From Fusibacter sp. A1 (GTDB lineage: Bacteria; Bacillota; Clostridia; Peptostreptococcales; Acidaminobacteraceae), in NCBI RefSeq assembly GCF_004125825.1, contig NZ_QQWI01000005.1, forward strand, positions 1 through 64,000: a DNA stretch of 64,000 bases. The letters are read 5' to 3'. A model generated the notes under the pieces. That model searched no databases, had not been told where the DNA came from, and saw nothing but the letters and a program-made list of their open reading frames with translations. Position 1 is the first letter of the stretch; each line of letters begins with the position of its first letter. Made by a program: the position numbers and the translations under genes. Below, in pieces: positions 33,031-40,268 of the stretch.

Positions 33031-33858
33031 GTGATTGAATTACCTGAAGCTGTAGTACTTGCAGAGCAAATCGAGGAAACCTTAAGTGGAAAACGGGTGG
33101 TAGACGTAGTGGTGAACCAGTCCCCCCATAAGCTGGTATGGTTCAGTGATGATGGAGCGGAGTATGTCAAAATGCTCGAGAATCATGTGATTGACAAGGC
33201 AACCTCCTATGGTGGCATCGTTGAAGTCGTTCTGGGGAACACTACTCTTGCTATAAGCGATGGGATCAATATCAGATATCTGCTAAGGCATGAGAAACTC
33301 CCATCAAAACATCAACTCCTTTTAAGATTTGACGATGAATCCGTTCTGGTGTTCTACGCACAAATGTACGGCGGTATTCTGTGTGCGGAGGACAGAGCTA
33401 TCGACAATCCCTACTACCAGCTAGCGAAAGTGAAGCCATCTCCATTGTCGGCTGCGTTTGATCTGGATTACTTTATGGAAATGGCTGCTTGCGACCAGCA
33501 GCAAAAGAAAAGCCTTAAAGGACTTCTTGCAACGGAACAGAGCATACCTGGCCTTGGCAACGGCGTTCTACAGGACATACTGTTCAATGCGAAACTACAC
33601 CCGAAACGCAAGGTGAACACCTTGTCAATAGGTGAAAAGGAAAGACTCTTCCATTCGATAAAGACCACTCTGCTGGAAATGGTCTCTATGGGGGGTAGAA
33701 ATTCGGAAAAGGACCTTTACGGAGATGTATGCGGCTATCAGACAAAACTGAGCTCCAAAACCGTCAAACAACCCTGTAGCCTTTGCGGTGGAGTCATCGT
33801 AAAAGCAGCATACATGGGGGGGAGCATCTATTACTGCGAGACTTGTCAAAAGATCTAG
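33031..33858 (+). CDS. Fpg/Nei family protein lacking the catalytic N-terminal proline
   Basis: The 275-residue protein matches formamidopyrimidine-DNA glycosylase/endonuclease VIII over its length: helix-two-turn-helix IPGLGNGVLQDILF and a C-terminal zinc finger CSLCGG...CETC. Active Fpg/Nei enzymes begin M-P-E, with proline as the nucleophile after Met removal; this one begins MIELPE, with isoleucine there while the glutamate is kept. The start is GTG 33031, preceded by AAAAAGGAG, and no start elsewhere would restore a proline. I recall similar MIELPE proteins in other Firmicutes, so this may be a conserved variant that binds or cuts DNA differently. Confidence 0.82.
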   Translation: MIELPEAVVLAEQIEETLSGKRVVDVVVNQSPHKLVWFSDDGAEYVKMLENHVIDKATSYGGIVEVVLGNTTLAISDGINIRYLLRHEKLPSKHQLLLRFDDESVLVFYAQMYGGILCAEDRAIDNPYYQLAKVKPSPLSAAFDLDYFMEMAACDQQQKKSLKGLLATEQSIPGLGNGVLQDILFNAKLHPKRKVNTLSIGEKERLFHSIKTTLLEMVSMGGRNSEKDLYGDVCGYQTKLSSKTVKQPCSLCGGVIVKAAYMGGSIYYCETCQKI

Positions 33859-33928
33859 GGTAATATAGTTGAAAAACAGATGCAACAGAGCTGAAAATCA
33901 AGCGTTACAGATTACAATTACCTTAAAT

Positions 33929-33952
33929 CACGCCCATGGCGTGTTTTTTTTT
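33929..33952 (+). terminator. Terminator after the Fpg-like gene
   Basis: CACGCC and GGCGTG pair around CAT and run into nine T's. Confidence 0.85.
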
Positions 33953-34006
33953 GTAAAATAGACAAGGAAACAACTTCAGCGATAGGTCGGACAAAGGAAG
34001 GCGCTA

Positions 34007-34060
34007 ATGGATGAAATCTTTTTAAAACTTATCAGACTGCTACCCTCAGCGACTCGTTAA
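34007..34060 (+). CDS. Possible 17-codon small ORF
   Basis: A 17-residue reading frame (MDEIFLKLIRLLPSATR) is preceded by AAGGAAGG six bases before its ATG, a better site than chance would usually give. It lies between a terminator and the ITPase-like gene. It might be a leader peptide, a small protein or a gene remnant; no homology is recognised. The rest of 33953-34140 shows nothing else. Confidence 0.25.
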   Translation: MDEIFLKLIRLLPSATR

Positions 34061-34140
34061 TAATAAATTTCCAAACGCGTTCCAGATGGTATCAGCTACC
34101 GTAGGGAGACTTGATTTGGTTTAATTGACAGGAGGATGTT

Positions 34141-34743
34141 ATGAGTTTTAGTTCCCATGAAATTGTTTTTGTGACAGCGAATAAGGGCAAAATCGCTTAT
34201 GCGAATGCTTTGATTGAAGGCGCCGAGGTTGTTCAATATGACGCGGAGCTAATCGAACCGAGAAGCGATGATGTGAAAGCCATCGCAAAAGAAAAGGTGA
34301 GACAGGCCTATGCGCTGACTCAAAAGCCATGTATCGCGATGGATATCGGTTTTTTCATCGAAGCCTTAAACGGGTTTCCAAGGGCCTATGTGAATCCTGT
34401 GCTCGAAACGATCGGTATTGAAGGAATCATCAAGCTCATGGACGGTGTGGACAACCGAAGTTGCGAGTTTAGGGAGTGCCTTGCATATTACGATGGTGAT
34501 CGGTATGAGTTTTTTGAGAGTATAGGAAAATCAAAGCTTTCCACCGAGATCAGGGGAACTGAAAACACTAATAAGCTGTCAGACCTCTGGTATATTGTTG
34601 TCCCTGAGAAGAGCGAGAAGACACTTGCTGAGTTTTCGGATGCCGACTTTGAAAAGTTGAAGGAAGTTCAACAGGAATCCAGTTTGAGCCTATTTAGTAA
34701 ATGGTATCGCAGGGTATATCAAGTCGATTCAGCCCGAACTTGA
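34141..34743 (+). CDS. Non-canonical purine NTP pyrophosphatase, Ham1/ITPA-like
   Basis: The 200-residue protein fits the Ham1/RdgB/ITPA family, which hydrolyses dITP, ITP and XTP to monophosphates to clean the nucleotide pool. The N-terminal substrate loop is FVTANKGKIAYA and the acidic region is AMDIGFFIEALNGFPRAYVNPVLETIG. The usual bacterial ADDSGLxxxAL...SARY is changed: the first aspartate is Met, Ser is Ile, and SARY is absent. The wording is nearer to archaeal or eukaryotic ITPA (FIEALNGFPG.Y....T.G.EG). CAGGAGG precedes the ATG. It may be cotranscribed with the AAC(3)-like gene. Confidence 0.75.
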   Translation: MSFSSHEIVFVTANKGKIAYANALIEGAEVVQYDAELIEPRSDDVKAIAKEKVRQAYALTQKPCIAMDIGFFIEALNGFPRAYVNPVLETIGIEGIIKLMDGVDNRSCEFRECLAYYDGDRYEFFESIGKSKLSTEIRGTENTNKLSDLWYIVVPEKSEKTLAEFSDADFEKLKEVQQESSLSLFSKWYRRVYQVDSART

Positions 34744-34878
34744 ATTAGGTGTGCCGAAGTATCTGCAACTCGATTAAGTGTAAATACGATAGCGGCTGAC
34801 GGAAAGATATCAGCCCTTCTCGACTCCATACGGAGAACATTGGGTATTAGTGGTATAGCGGATAAAGGAGGAGACGTG

Positions 34879-35658
34879 ATGAGGAGTAAAGGTGAGTTGA
34901 TCAGCCAACTGGTTGAGATGGGTCTTGAACCGACCGATGTCGTCATGATCCATAGCTCAATGAAAGCGATAGGAGAAGTAGAGGGTGGAGCGCAAGGTGT
35001 CCTCGATGTATTGATGGACTATTTCAAAGAGGGTTTGCTGCTGCTGCCGACCCATACCTGGGCAACGGTCATCGACTCGCAACCCGTGTATAATCCGGCG
35101 ACAGAACCTTCTTGTGTTGGAATTCTCAGCAATCTGTTTTTGAAACGCGATAAGGTATACCGTTCATTGCATCCCACCCATTCCGTGGCTGCCTTTGGAA
35201 GGGATGCCAAAGCGTATGTTCAAGGAGAAGAAAGGTTTCATACACCTTGTCCGCGCGAGGGTTGTTGGGGAAGGCTTGTTGACAGGCGTGCGAAACTACT
35301 GTTCATCGGAGCGACACTTAAGACCAATACCTTCATCCACGGCATTGAGGAATGGATGATGATTCCCCAGCGCCTGAGCGCTTCGACCCATACCATGTAT
35401 ATCGACCTTAAGGACAGACGAATTGAAAAACACATGAACAGGCATGATACACCGGGCATTGACGTTTCTAAGCAATATGACAAGGTTGAACCGCTCCTTT
35501 TAGCCAGAGGAGCTGCGACTATCGGCCGCTTTGGTCAGGCCAAGACCTATGTGCTTGACGCCGTGAGAACCTATGAGCTTGTGTCGTCGTTACTCAAAGA
35601 ACAACCAGACACGTTCGCACACGTCGGACCGCTTGAGAATTGGGAGCATATAAGATGA
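34879..35658 (+). CDS. AAC(3) family aminoglycoside N-acetyltransferase-like protein
   Basis: The 259-residue protein has the AAC(3)/YokD fold signatures: VVMIHSSMKAIGEVEGGAQGVLDVL, LLLPTHTWA, and HPTHSVAAFGRDA with the conserved histidine, then a PCPREGCWGRLVDRRAKLLFIG block. Family members use acetyl-CoA to acetylate the 3-amino group of aminoglycosides, but chromosomal homologues in Firmicutes often have other or unknown substrates, so resistance should not be assumed. AAAGGAGG is ideally placed for ATG 34879. Its stop overlaps the next start (ATGA). Confidence 0.85.
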   Translation: MRSKGELISQLVEMGLEPTDVVMIHSSMKAIGEVEGGAQGVLDVLMDYFKEGLLLLPTHTWATVIDSQPVYNPATEPSCVGILSNLFLKRDKVYRSLHPTHSVAAFGRDAKAYVQGEERFHTPCPREGCWGRLVDRRAKLLFIGATLKTNTFIHGIEEWMMIPQRLSASTHTMYIDLKDRRIEKHMNRHDTPGIDVSKQYDKVEPLLLARGAATIGRFGQAKTYVLDAVRTYELVSSLLKEQPDTFAHVGPLENWEHIR

Positions 35659-36341
35659 AAATTGAACGAATAAGCGATTTTGAAAGCTTTTGTACGGAAC
35701 TGAGTAAAATAGGATTTTGCTTAAGCGGCGACAATGGCGAAGGGGTATTTTCACTCGAGCCCTACTATGCTGAGGATATCGAGTTCCATACGGGCGATGA
35801 TGAAAAGGACCCCTGGCAGTGGAGAATTCGCGCAGTAAGGGAGAAGGATTCGATCAGCTATGGCAAAGTATTTCTTAACAAGTCAGGGTGGATCACTAAG
35901 GAATGGATTCCTCATTTCATATCGATGCGAAGAAAAAGCATGTCGATGGACAAGCTCTATAGTGACGGTCTGATTCCGGCGATGGACAAGGCGGTCTATG
36001 ACCATATCGTAGCTAACGTTAAGTCCTCCTTGATCGACCTGCAGTTAAGATTCGGTAAAGAGAATAAATCAGAAATCGTCAAGAGTCTAGTCAATCTTCA
36101 GATGAAGCTGTTGATCACCACTTGTGATGAGACAACCAAGATATCAAGCAAGGGTGAGCCCTACGGATGGCCTTTAACAGTATTCTGCACGATAGAAGAA
36201 AAGTTTGGTGAAGAAGTGCTCGAAGAAGCGGAGAACCTTGACCCGAAGGTCGCCTATGATGATATAGTCAAACAGATCAGGCTGCTTAAGGCCGATGTAG
36301 ATGAGAAGAAAATGTGCAAGTTCATCAAACGGATGCCATAG
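35655..36341 (+). CDS. AlkZ-related hypothetical protein
   Basis: The 228-residue soluble protein contains DPWQWRIRAVREKDSISYGKVFLNKSGWITKEW followed by HFISMRRKSM, which I recall from clostridial proteins annotated as AlkZ-related. AlkZ is a winged-helix DNA glycosylase for interstrand crosslinks; here the key QxQ/QxE-type catalytic motif was not identified, so a glycosylase function is doubtful. It starts within the AAC(3)-like gene stop (ATGA), with GGGAG upstream, so the two are coupled. A terminator follows. Confidence 0.5.
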   Translation: MKIERISDFESFCTELSKIGFCLSGDNGEGVFSLEPYYAEDIEFHTGDDEKDPWQWRIRAVREKDSISYGKVFLNKSGWITKEWIPHFISMRRKSMSMDKLYSDGLIPAMDKAVYDHIVANVKSSLIDLQLRFGKENKSEIVKSLVNLQMKLLITTCDETTKISSKGEPYGWPLTVFCTIEEKFGEEVLEEAENLDPKVAYDDIVKQIRLLKADVDEKKMCKFIKRMP

Positions 36342-36349
36342 AGGAAAAC

Positions 36350-36384
36350 ACGGCCATACTTTTTTAAGAAAGTATGGCCGTTTC
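36350..36384 (+). terminator. Terminator after the AlkZ-related gene
   Basis: ACGGCCATACTTT pairs with AAAGTATGGCCGT and is followed by a T run. Confidence 0.85.
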
Positions 36385-36464
36385 TAATAATGGCTGACAT
36401 TTGATATTACCATTTTTTATGTAAGAAGTGCTATTTAACAGTAGATGCTTTTATTATAATAAGG

Positions 36465-36488
36465 AAGTAAGTTTTTAAGTAAGTTTTT
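36465..36488. repeat. Perfect 12-bp tandem duplication
   Basis: AAGTAAGTTTTT occurs twice head to tail, 24 bases before the methyltransferase start. Simple slippage is a likely origin. Confidence 0.7.
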
Positions 36489-36511
36489 TAAAGAGAGAGA
36501 AAGGGGTCTAT

Positions 36512-37510
36512 ATGTTTAAAGAGATAAAAGAACTTTTGGAGTGTCCAGCTTGTCATGGTGAGTTGACATGGATGATTCAGGAGCATACAGAAGAACGAAT
36601 TGTAAATGCACAAATCAAATGCACGGAATGCCATGCTGATTATGAAGTGAAAGATGAGATAGGGATGTTCTTAACGCCTGATTTGGTAAGAAACGACTTA
36701 TGGGAAAAGGTGGATGGCGTAATCGTCAACTTTTTTAATGAAAATCCAGACATTTTCAAAGAACTTGAAAATGCCGATCCTCATACGATGAATGGCACTG
36801 ATTTATGGTACCTTGCCTCCTATTACGAATCGAAGGAAAACTTTGACAAGTCCCAAGCCTTGTTTGACATAGCATTTCCTAAGATTTATGAGGCCGACTA
36901 TTTAAGCGCATGGCGTTCTGGGATGGATTATATCACAGACAGCTTGCAGCCTGAGAAGATCATGGTGGACATCGCTTCGGGTAAAGGGTATCTTGTAAGA
37001 CGGACGCTTGAGAAGACGACAAACAAAGTGGTGGCTACCGATTTTAGCCCGACCGTACTTGTTCGAAACAAAGCTTATTACAAGCATTTAGGGCTGTATG
37101 ATCGGTTGAGTTTGGTGGCGTTTGATGCCAGAAGAACACCGTTCAAGAATGAATCGGTGGAACTTATGACGACAAACCTCGGATTATCGAATATCGAGAA
37201 TTCGGGTACGATCGCCAATGAAATCGACCGTATTTCAAAATCGAAGGTGATGTTCTATTTGGAGTTTTTAGATGAGTCGGACAAAGCCCATGTCGATTTT
37301 TTAAATGAGTATAAAATGGCAGATATGAACCTTCGCTCTAATTGCCTTCAAGTTTTTGAGGATAAGGCATTTACGATCAGTTTTGACAATGATATCGAAG
37401 TGTTAAAGTCGCCTACACCAAAAGGAAACATAATCGAGGGTGTCGGAATTGACAGTTTACCGCTGCATCCAATCAAATACAGCTGTTGCGTGATGGTCGG
37501 AGAAAAGTAA
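36512..37510 (+). CDS. SAM-dependent methyltransferase with N-terminal zinc ribbon
   Basis: The 332-residue protein starts with a Trm112-like ribbon, CPACHGEL...CTECHADYEV (residues 11-46), then a class I methyltransferase domain: VDIASGKGYLVRR (motif I, SAM binding), VVATDFSPTVL (motif II), and ARRTPFKNESVELMTTNLGLSNI (motif IV). The target is unknown; the ribbon suggests an RNA, protein or small-molecule methylase rather than a restriction-type enzyme. GAAAGGGG precedes the ATG. PyrE follows 18 bases later in the same direction. Confidence 0.8.
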   Translation: MFKEIKELLECPACHGELTWMIQEHTEERIVNAQIKCTECHADYEVKDEIGMFLTPDLVRNDLWEKVDGVIVNFFNENPDIFKELENADPHTMNGTDLWYLASYYESKENFDKSQALFDIAFPKIYEADYLSAWRSGMDYITDSLQPEKIMVDIASGKGYLVRRTLEKTTNKVVATDFSPTVLVRNKAYYKHLGLYDRLSLVAFDARRTPFKNESVELMTTNLGLSNIENSGTIANEIDRISKSKVMFYLEFLDESDKAHVDFLNEYKMADMNLRSNCLQVFEDKAFTISFDNDIEVLKSPTPKGNIIEGVGIDSLPLHPIKYSCCVMVGEK

Positions 37511-37528
37511 TTTTAAAAGAGGTGTCGG

Positions 37529-38200
37529 ATGAAACAGTATAAGAAGGATTTTATCGAATTGATGATCGAATCTGGTGTGCTGACTTTTGGTGAGTTCACG
37601 ACTAAAAGCGGCAGGTTGTCGCCGTTTTTCATCAATGCTGGTAATTTTAAATTTGGCAATCATTTGAGGCGCTTAGGTGAGTTTTACGCTCAAGCGATTG
37701 TAGAGGAGTTCGAGAGTTTTGACGTGCTTTTCGGTCCCTCTTATAAGGGCATTCCACTGAGCGTGGCTACGGTGATGGCTCTGGATTCGATGTATGGAAG
37801 AAACGTCGAGTACTGTTCTAACCGTAAAGAAATGAAAACCCATGGCGACACTGGTATTCTACTTGGCAGTACTCTTAAGAAAGCAGATCGCATACTCATG
37901 ATCGAGGATGTTACAACTGCGGGCACTTCAATTTACGAGACGATGCCCATTTTAAAAGACCTTAGTGATGCCGAAATTGTAGGGCTGATCATTTCGGTGG
38001 ACAGAATGGAAAAAGGAAAAGGCGAGAAGTCTGCGATTGAAGAACTTACTGAAACATATGGCATGAAAATCAGTTCGATTGTCACGATGAAAGAAGTAAT
38101 AGAGTACTTAAGCGCCACACCTATCGGGGGCAAATTGTTGATCGATACAGCACTAAGGACGAAAATCGATGCGTATTACGCTGAATATGGCATCAACTGA
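37529..38200 (+). CDS. pyrE: Orotate phosphoribosyltransferase
   Basis: The 223-residue protein makes OMP from orotate and PRPP in pyrimidine synthesis. The PRPP-binding motif is RILMIEDVTTAGTS (about residues 114-127), and the substrate loop region contains GPSYKGIPLS and NRKEMKTHGD. FGEFTTKSGRLSPFFINAGNF is the typical N-terminal segment. Length fits the E. coli-like type. It is not next to other pyr genes here. AAAGAGGTG precedes the ATG, and a bidirectional terminator follows. Confidence 0.93.
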   Translation: MKQYKKDFIELMIESGVLTFGEFTTKSGRLSPFFINAGNFKFGNHLRRLGEFYAQAIVEEFESFDVLFGPSYKGIPLSVATVMALDSMYGRNVEYCSNRKEMKTHGDTGILLGSTLKKADRILMIEDVTTAGTSIYETMPILKDLSDAEIVGLIISVDRMEKGKGEKSAIEELTETYGMKISSIVTMKEVIEYLSATPIGGKLLIDTALRTKIDAYYAEYGIN

Positions 38201-38215
38201 TTAAAACTTGACCTG

Positions 38216-38248
38216 AAAGGCTGCGCTAGGATTCTAGCGCAGCCTTTT
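38216..38248. terminator. Bidirectional terminator overlapping the ParB-like gene end
   Basis: AAAGGCTGCGCTAG and CTAGCGCAGCCTTT are perfect inverted repeats around GATT. The right arm includes the stop codon of the minus-strand gene. Confidence 0.9.
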
Positions 38249-38773
38249 AATGAAGGTGCTGTGTTCATTTTGCGTTGCTTTGAGTGCTTCTAGGTCGTTG
38301 AAAGCAGGATGGACGGTGATCAGATCCTCAAAAGCCTTCGGTTTTTCTGCTCGTCTGGTTTCCCAAAAGATGGTCCAGTAGTGCGTATAACCCGCTCTCA
38401 ATAGGGATTCATAGCGGTGGTTTCCATCGGTCAGTTCAAGCGCGCCTTTTTCAAGGTTCACCAGCAGGGGTGGCATTTCGTAGCCGGACACAATCGCCTG
38501 TTCTATGGATTTGACTCGTGCTTCAAAGTTGCCTGTCGGTTCGTGATGCTTCATTTCAGGTTCTGGACCGCAGCATCTGTTAAATGTTTTTAGGTCCACA
38601 AGGACCGGTCCTAGGTAATTCCGCGGTTCGATCCTTAGTCCGCTTGCAAGTCCTGGATTGTTTCCGATGCCAGATAAAAAATTTGTAAGCCAAGTTTCGA
38701 TCAAGTCGTTTTGAGCGTACTTGATTGCTTCTGAAATTGAAAAAGTATAAGTTGATTTCTCCTGTGTATTCAT
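38234..38773 (-). CDS. ParB/sulfiredoxin-like small protein
   Basis: The 179-residue protein contains ELTDGNHRYESLLRAG, the DGNHR motif shared by ParB N-terminal, sulfiredoxin and related nucleotide-binding folds. The rest (ETRRAEKPKAFEDL, PEPEMKHHEPTGNFEARV) is not recognised, and there is no helix-turn-helix, so chromosome partitioning is unlikely. A kinase or nucleotide-hydrolase activity is possible by family but not shown. AAGGAGG precedes the start. Confidence 0.55.
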   Translation of the reverse strand: MNTQEKSTYTFSISEAIKYAQNDLIETWLTNFLSGIGNNPGLASGLRIEPRNYLGPVLVDLKTFNRCCGPEPEMKHHEPTGNFEARVKSIEQAIVSGYEMPPLLVNLEKGALELTDGNHRYESLLRAGYTHYWTIFWETRRAEKPKAFEDLITVHPAFNDLEALKATQNEHSTFIKRLR

Positions 38774-38911
38774 AGTAGCCTCCTTGTAAAATTATACTGG
38801 ATATAGATTTTTTTTTGTGCTACAAAATAAGTATACTGATTTTTTCTATTTTACGAGATAACCCAAGATAGGCGGATCGCCTTGCCGAAGCGCATTAAAG
38901 AGGAGGGAATA

Positions 38912-39364
38912 ATGTTTGAATTTAAAGAAATGAACATGTTGACAGATGGAGAAATAGATTTGAGAATCCATAAGAAGACACCTGCTGAACCTGACAAGGG
39001 ATTTGTACCGGCGTACCATTACCATATCACCCTGCACGGTAGCGAAAATCCTATCGGATCAATTGATATTCGCATTGGCGACAACGAAAACCTTTACTAT
39101 GGTGGCCATATCGGGTATAGCATTAAGGAAGAATTTCGTGGTATGGCTTATGCTGCAAAGGCATGCAGGATCATCAAAGAAGTAGCGATCGTTCATAAGA
39201 TGAATAAGCTGATCATTACCTGTAATCCAGATAATTTCGCTTCAAGAAGAACTTGTGAAAAGGCGGGGCTTAACCTTGTCGGTGTGGTCGATTTACCTGA
39301 TTACAATGATATGTATCAAGATGGGGAAAGACAAAAGTGTATTTATGAATGGGATTTAAACTGA
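38912..39364 (+). CDS. GNAT family N-acetyltransferase
   Basis: The 150-residue protein has the GNAT core: a beta-rich N-terminus, IGYSIKEEFRGMAYAAKACRII (the acetyl-CoA pyrophosphate loop, with R/G-x-G-x-A in relaxed form), and a C-terminal NFASRRTCEKAGL. It resembles RimJ/RimL-like ribosomal or small-molecule acetyltransferases. The substrate is unknown. AAGAGGAGG supports ATG 38912 over an upstream TTG at 38882. A terminator shared with the kal operon follows. Confidence 0.85.
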   Translation: MFEFKEMNMLTDGEIDLRIHKKTPAEPDKGFVPAYHYHITLHGSENPIGSIDIRIGDNENLYYGGHIGYSIKEEFRGMAYAAKACRIIKEVAIVHKMNKLIITCNPDNFASRRTCEKAGLNLVGVVDLPDYNDMYQDGERQKCIYEWDLN

Positions 39365-39365
39365 A

Positions 39366-39400
39366 AACAGCTGCACTGATCTAAACTCAGTGCAGCTGTT
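39366..39400. terminator. Bidirectional terminator between the GNAT gene and the kal operon
   Basis: AACAGCTGCACTGA pairs perfectly with TCAGTGCAGCTGTT around a 7-base loop. Confidence 0.85.
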
Positions 39401-39401
39401 C

Positions 39402-39818
39402 TTATTTTATCTCCGTTTTCACCAATATTTCGTGCGACGGTTTTCTTTGCTTTTCTTTGGGTACTACGCATGTTCCGGTCGCTTTTGCTACGACGACCGG
39501 TTCTGTTAGTACCTCGCAAGCCGAGTCGTGAAAACCTGCTACAGGCGCGATTACTTTTCGTGCTTCGAACTTCATTTTTCTGGATGAATTGCCTACATGG
39601 ACGATTTCACCGACCGCTTCGATATAATCACCCGCATAGACAGGTGCGGTGAACTGTATGTCGTCGTAGGCGACAAACAATCCTTCATCCCCGTCGTGTC
39701 TAATTAGAAGTTCGGTTGCCACGTCACCGAATAAGTTTAGCATTTTTGCTCCGTCCACAAGATTTCCTGCGTAGTGCGCGTCGTGCTGACCCATGCGAAG
39801 TCTGATCATTGCGTTCAT
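39402..39818 (-). CDS. kal: 3-aminobutyryl-CoA ammonia-lyase
   Basis: The 138-residue hotdog-fold protein matches Kal of lysine-fermenting anaerobes: [20 protein letters not shown], then [19 protein letters not shown] and [11 protein letters not shown] with [12 protein letters not shown]. Kal removes ammonia from L-3-aminobutyryl-CoA to give crotonyl-CoA (EC 4.3.1.14) in the 3,5-diaminohexanoate route. It is the last gene of the operon behind the sigma-54 promoter. The other lysine-pathway genes (kamA, kamDE, kdd, kce) are not in the window. GAAAGGAG precedes the start. Confidence 0.9.
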   Translation of the reverse strand: MNAMIRLRMGQHDAHYAGNLVDGAKMLNLFGDVATELLIRHDGDEGLFVAYDDIQFTAPVYAGDYIEAVGEIVHVGNSSRKMKFEARKVIAPVAGFHDSACEVLTEPVVVAKATGTCVVPKEKQRKPSHEILVKTEIK

Positions 39819-39831
39819 TCATGTGCTCCTT

Positions 39832-40260
39832 TCAAAGTGCTGTGGCCTTAGGCGGCATTACAAGCGCTGTACCGTCGACTACAACTTTTCCGTTACTGTT
39901 TGTACAGATCGTGTTTACGGATATCCTGTTTTTTTCTAGGTCCATTTCAGTGACTGTGACAGTCGCCTTGATGGTATCACCGATTTTCACCGGTGCCATG
40001 AATCGCAGGTTCTGCCCTAGGTAGATAGTGCCAGGACCGGGGAGGTGCATTCCAAGCACCGTGCTTATTAAACTGCTGACAAGCATTCCGTGTGCGATTC
40101 TACCTTGAAACAAGCTTTCTTTTGCTATGGATTCATTGATGTGTACCGGGTTAAGGTCGCCTGTGATGCCTGCGAACATATACACATCTGTTTCTGAGAT
40201 GGTTTTTTCAAAATGTGCATGATCACCGATCTTGATTTCGTGAATGGTTTTTCCAATCAT
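39832..40260 (-). CDS. MaoC-like (R)-specific enoyl-CoA hydratase
   Basis: The 142-residue hotdog protein carries the hydratase-2 motif: FAGITGDLNPVHINESIA, followed by GRIAHGMLVSSLIS, with the catalytic Asp and His of PhaJ-type enzymes. It interconverts (R)-3-hydroxyacyl-CoA and trans-2-enoyl-CoA; in this operon the natural reaction is (R)-3-hydroxybutyryl-CoA to crotonyl-CoA. Gaps to the neighbours are 8 bases (etfA side) and 13 bases (kal side). A FabG/PhaB-like reductase at 45031 could supply the (R)-hydroxy intermediate. Confidence 0.87.
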   Translation of the reverse strand: MIGKTIHEIKIGDHAHFEKTISETDVYMFAGITGDLNPVHINESIAKESLFQGRIAHGMLVSSLISTVLGMHLPGPGTIYLGQNLRFMAPVKIGDTIKATVTVTEMDLEKNRISVNTICTNSNGKVVVDGTALVMPPKATAL

Positions 40261-40268
40261 AAGCCCAC

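Noticed and set aside
34741..34743. In-frame TGA between the ITPase-like and AAC(3)-like genes as selenocysteine or read-through
   Set aside because: The AAC(3)-like gene has its own strong ribosome site and ATG, both proteins have full family lengths, and no SECIS-like hairpin was seen.
34879..35658. AAC(3)-like gene as an antibiotic resistance determinant
   Set aside because: It is a chromosomal homologue with ordinary neighbours and no mobile element; the family includes members without aminoglycoside activity.
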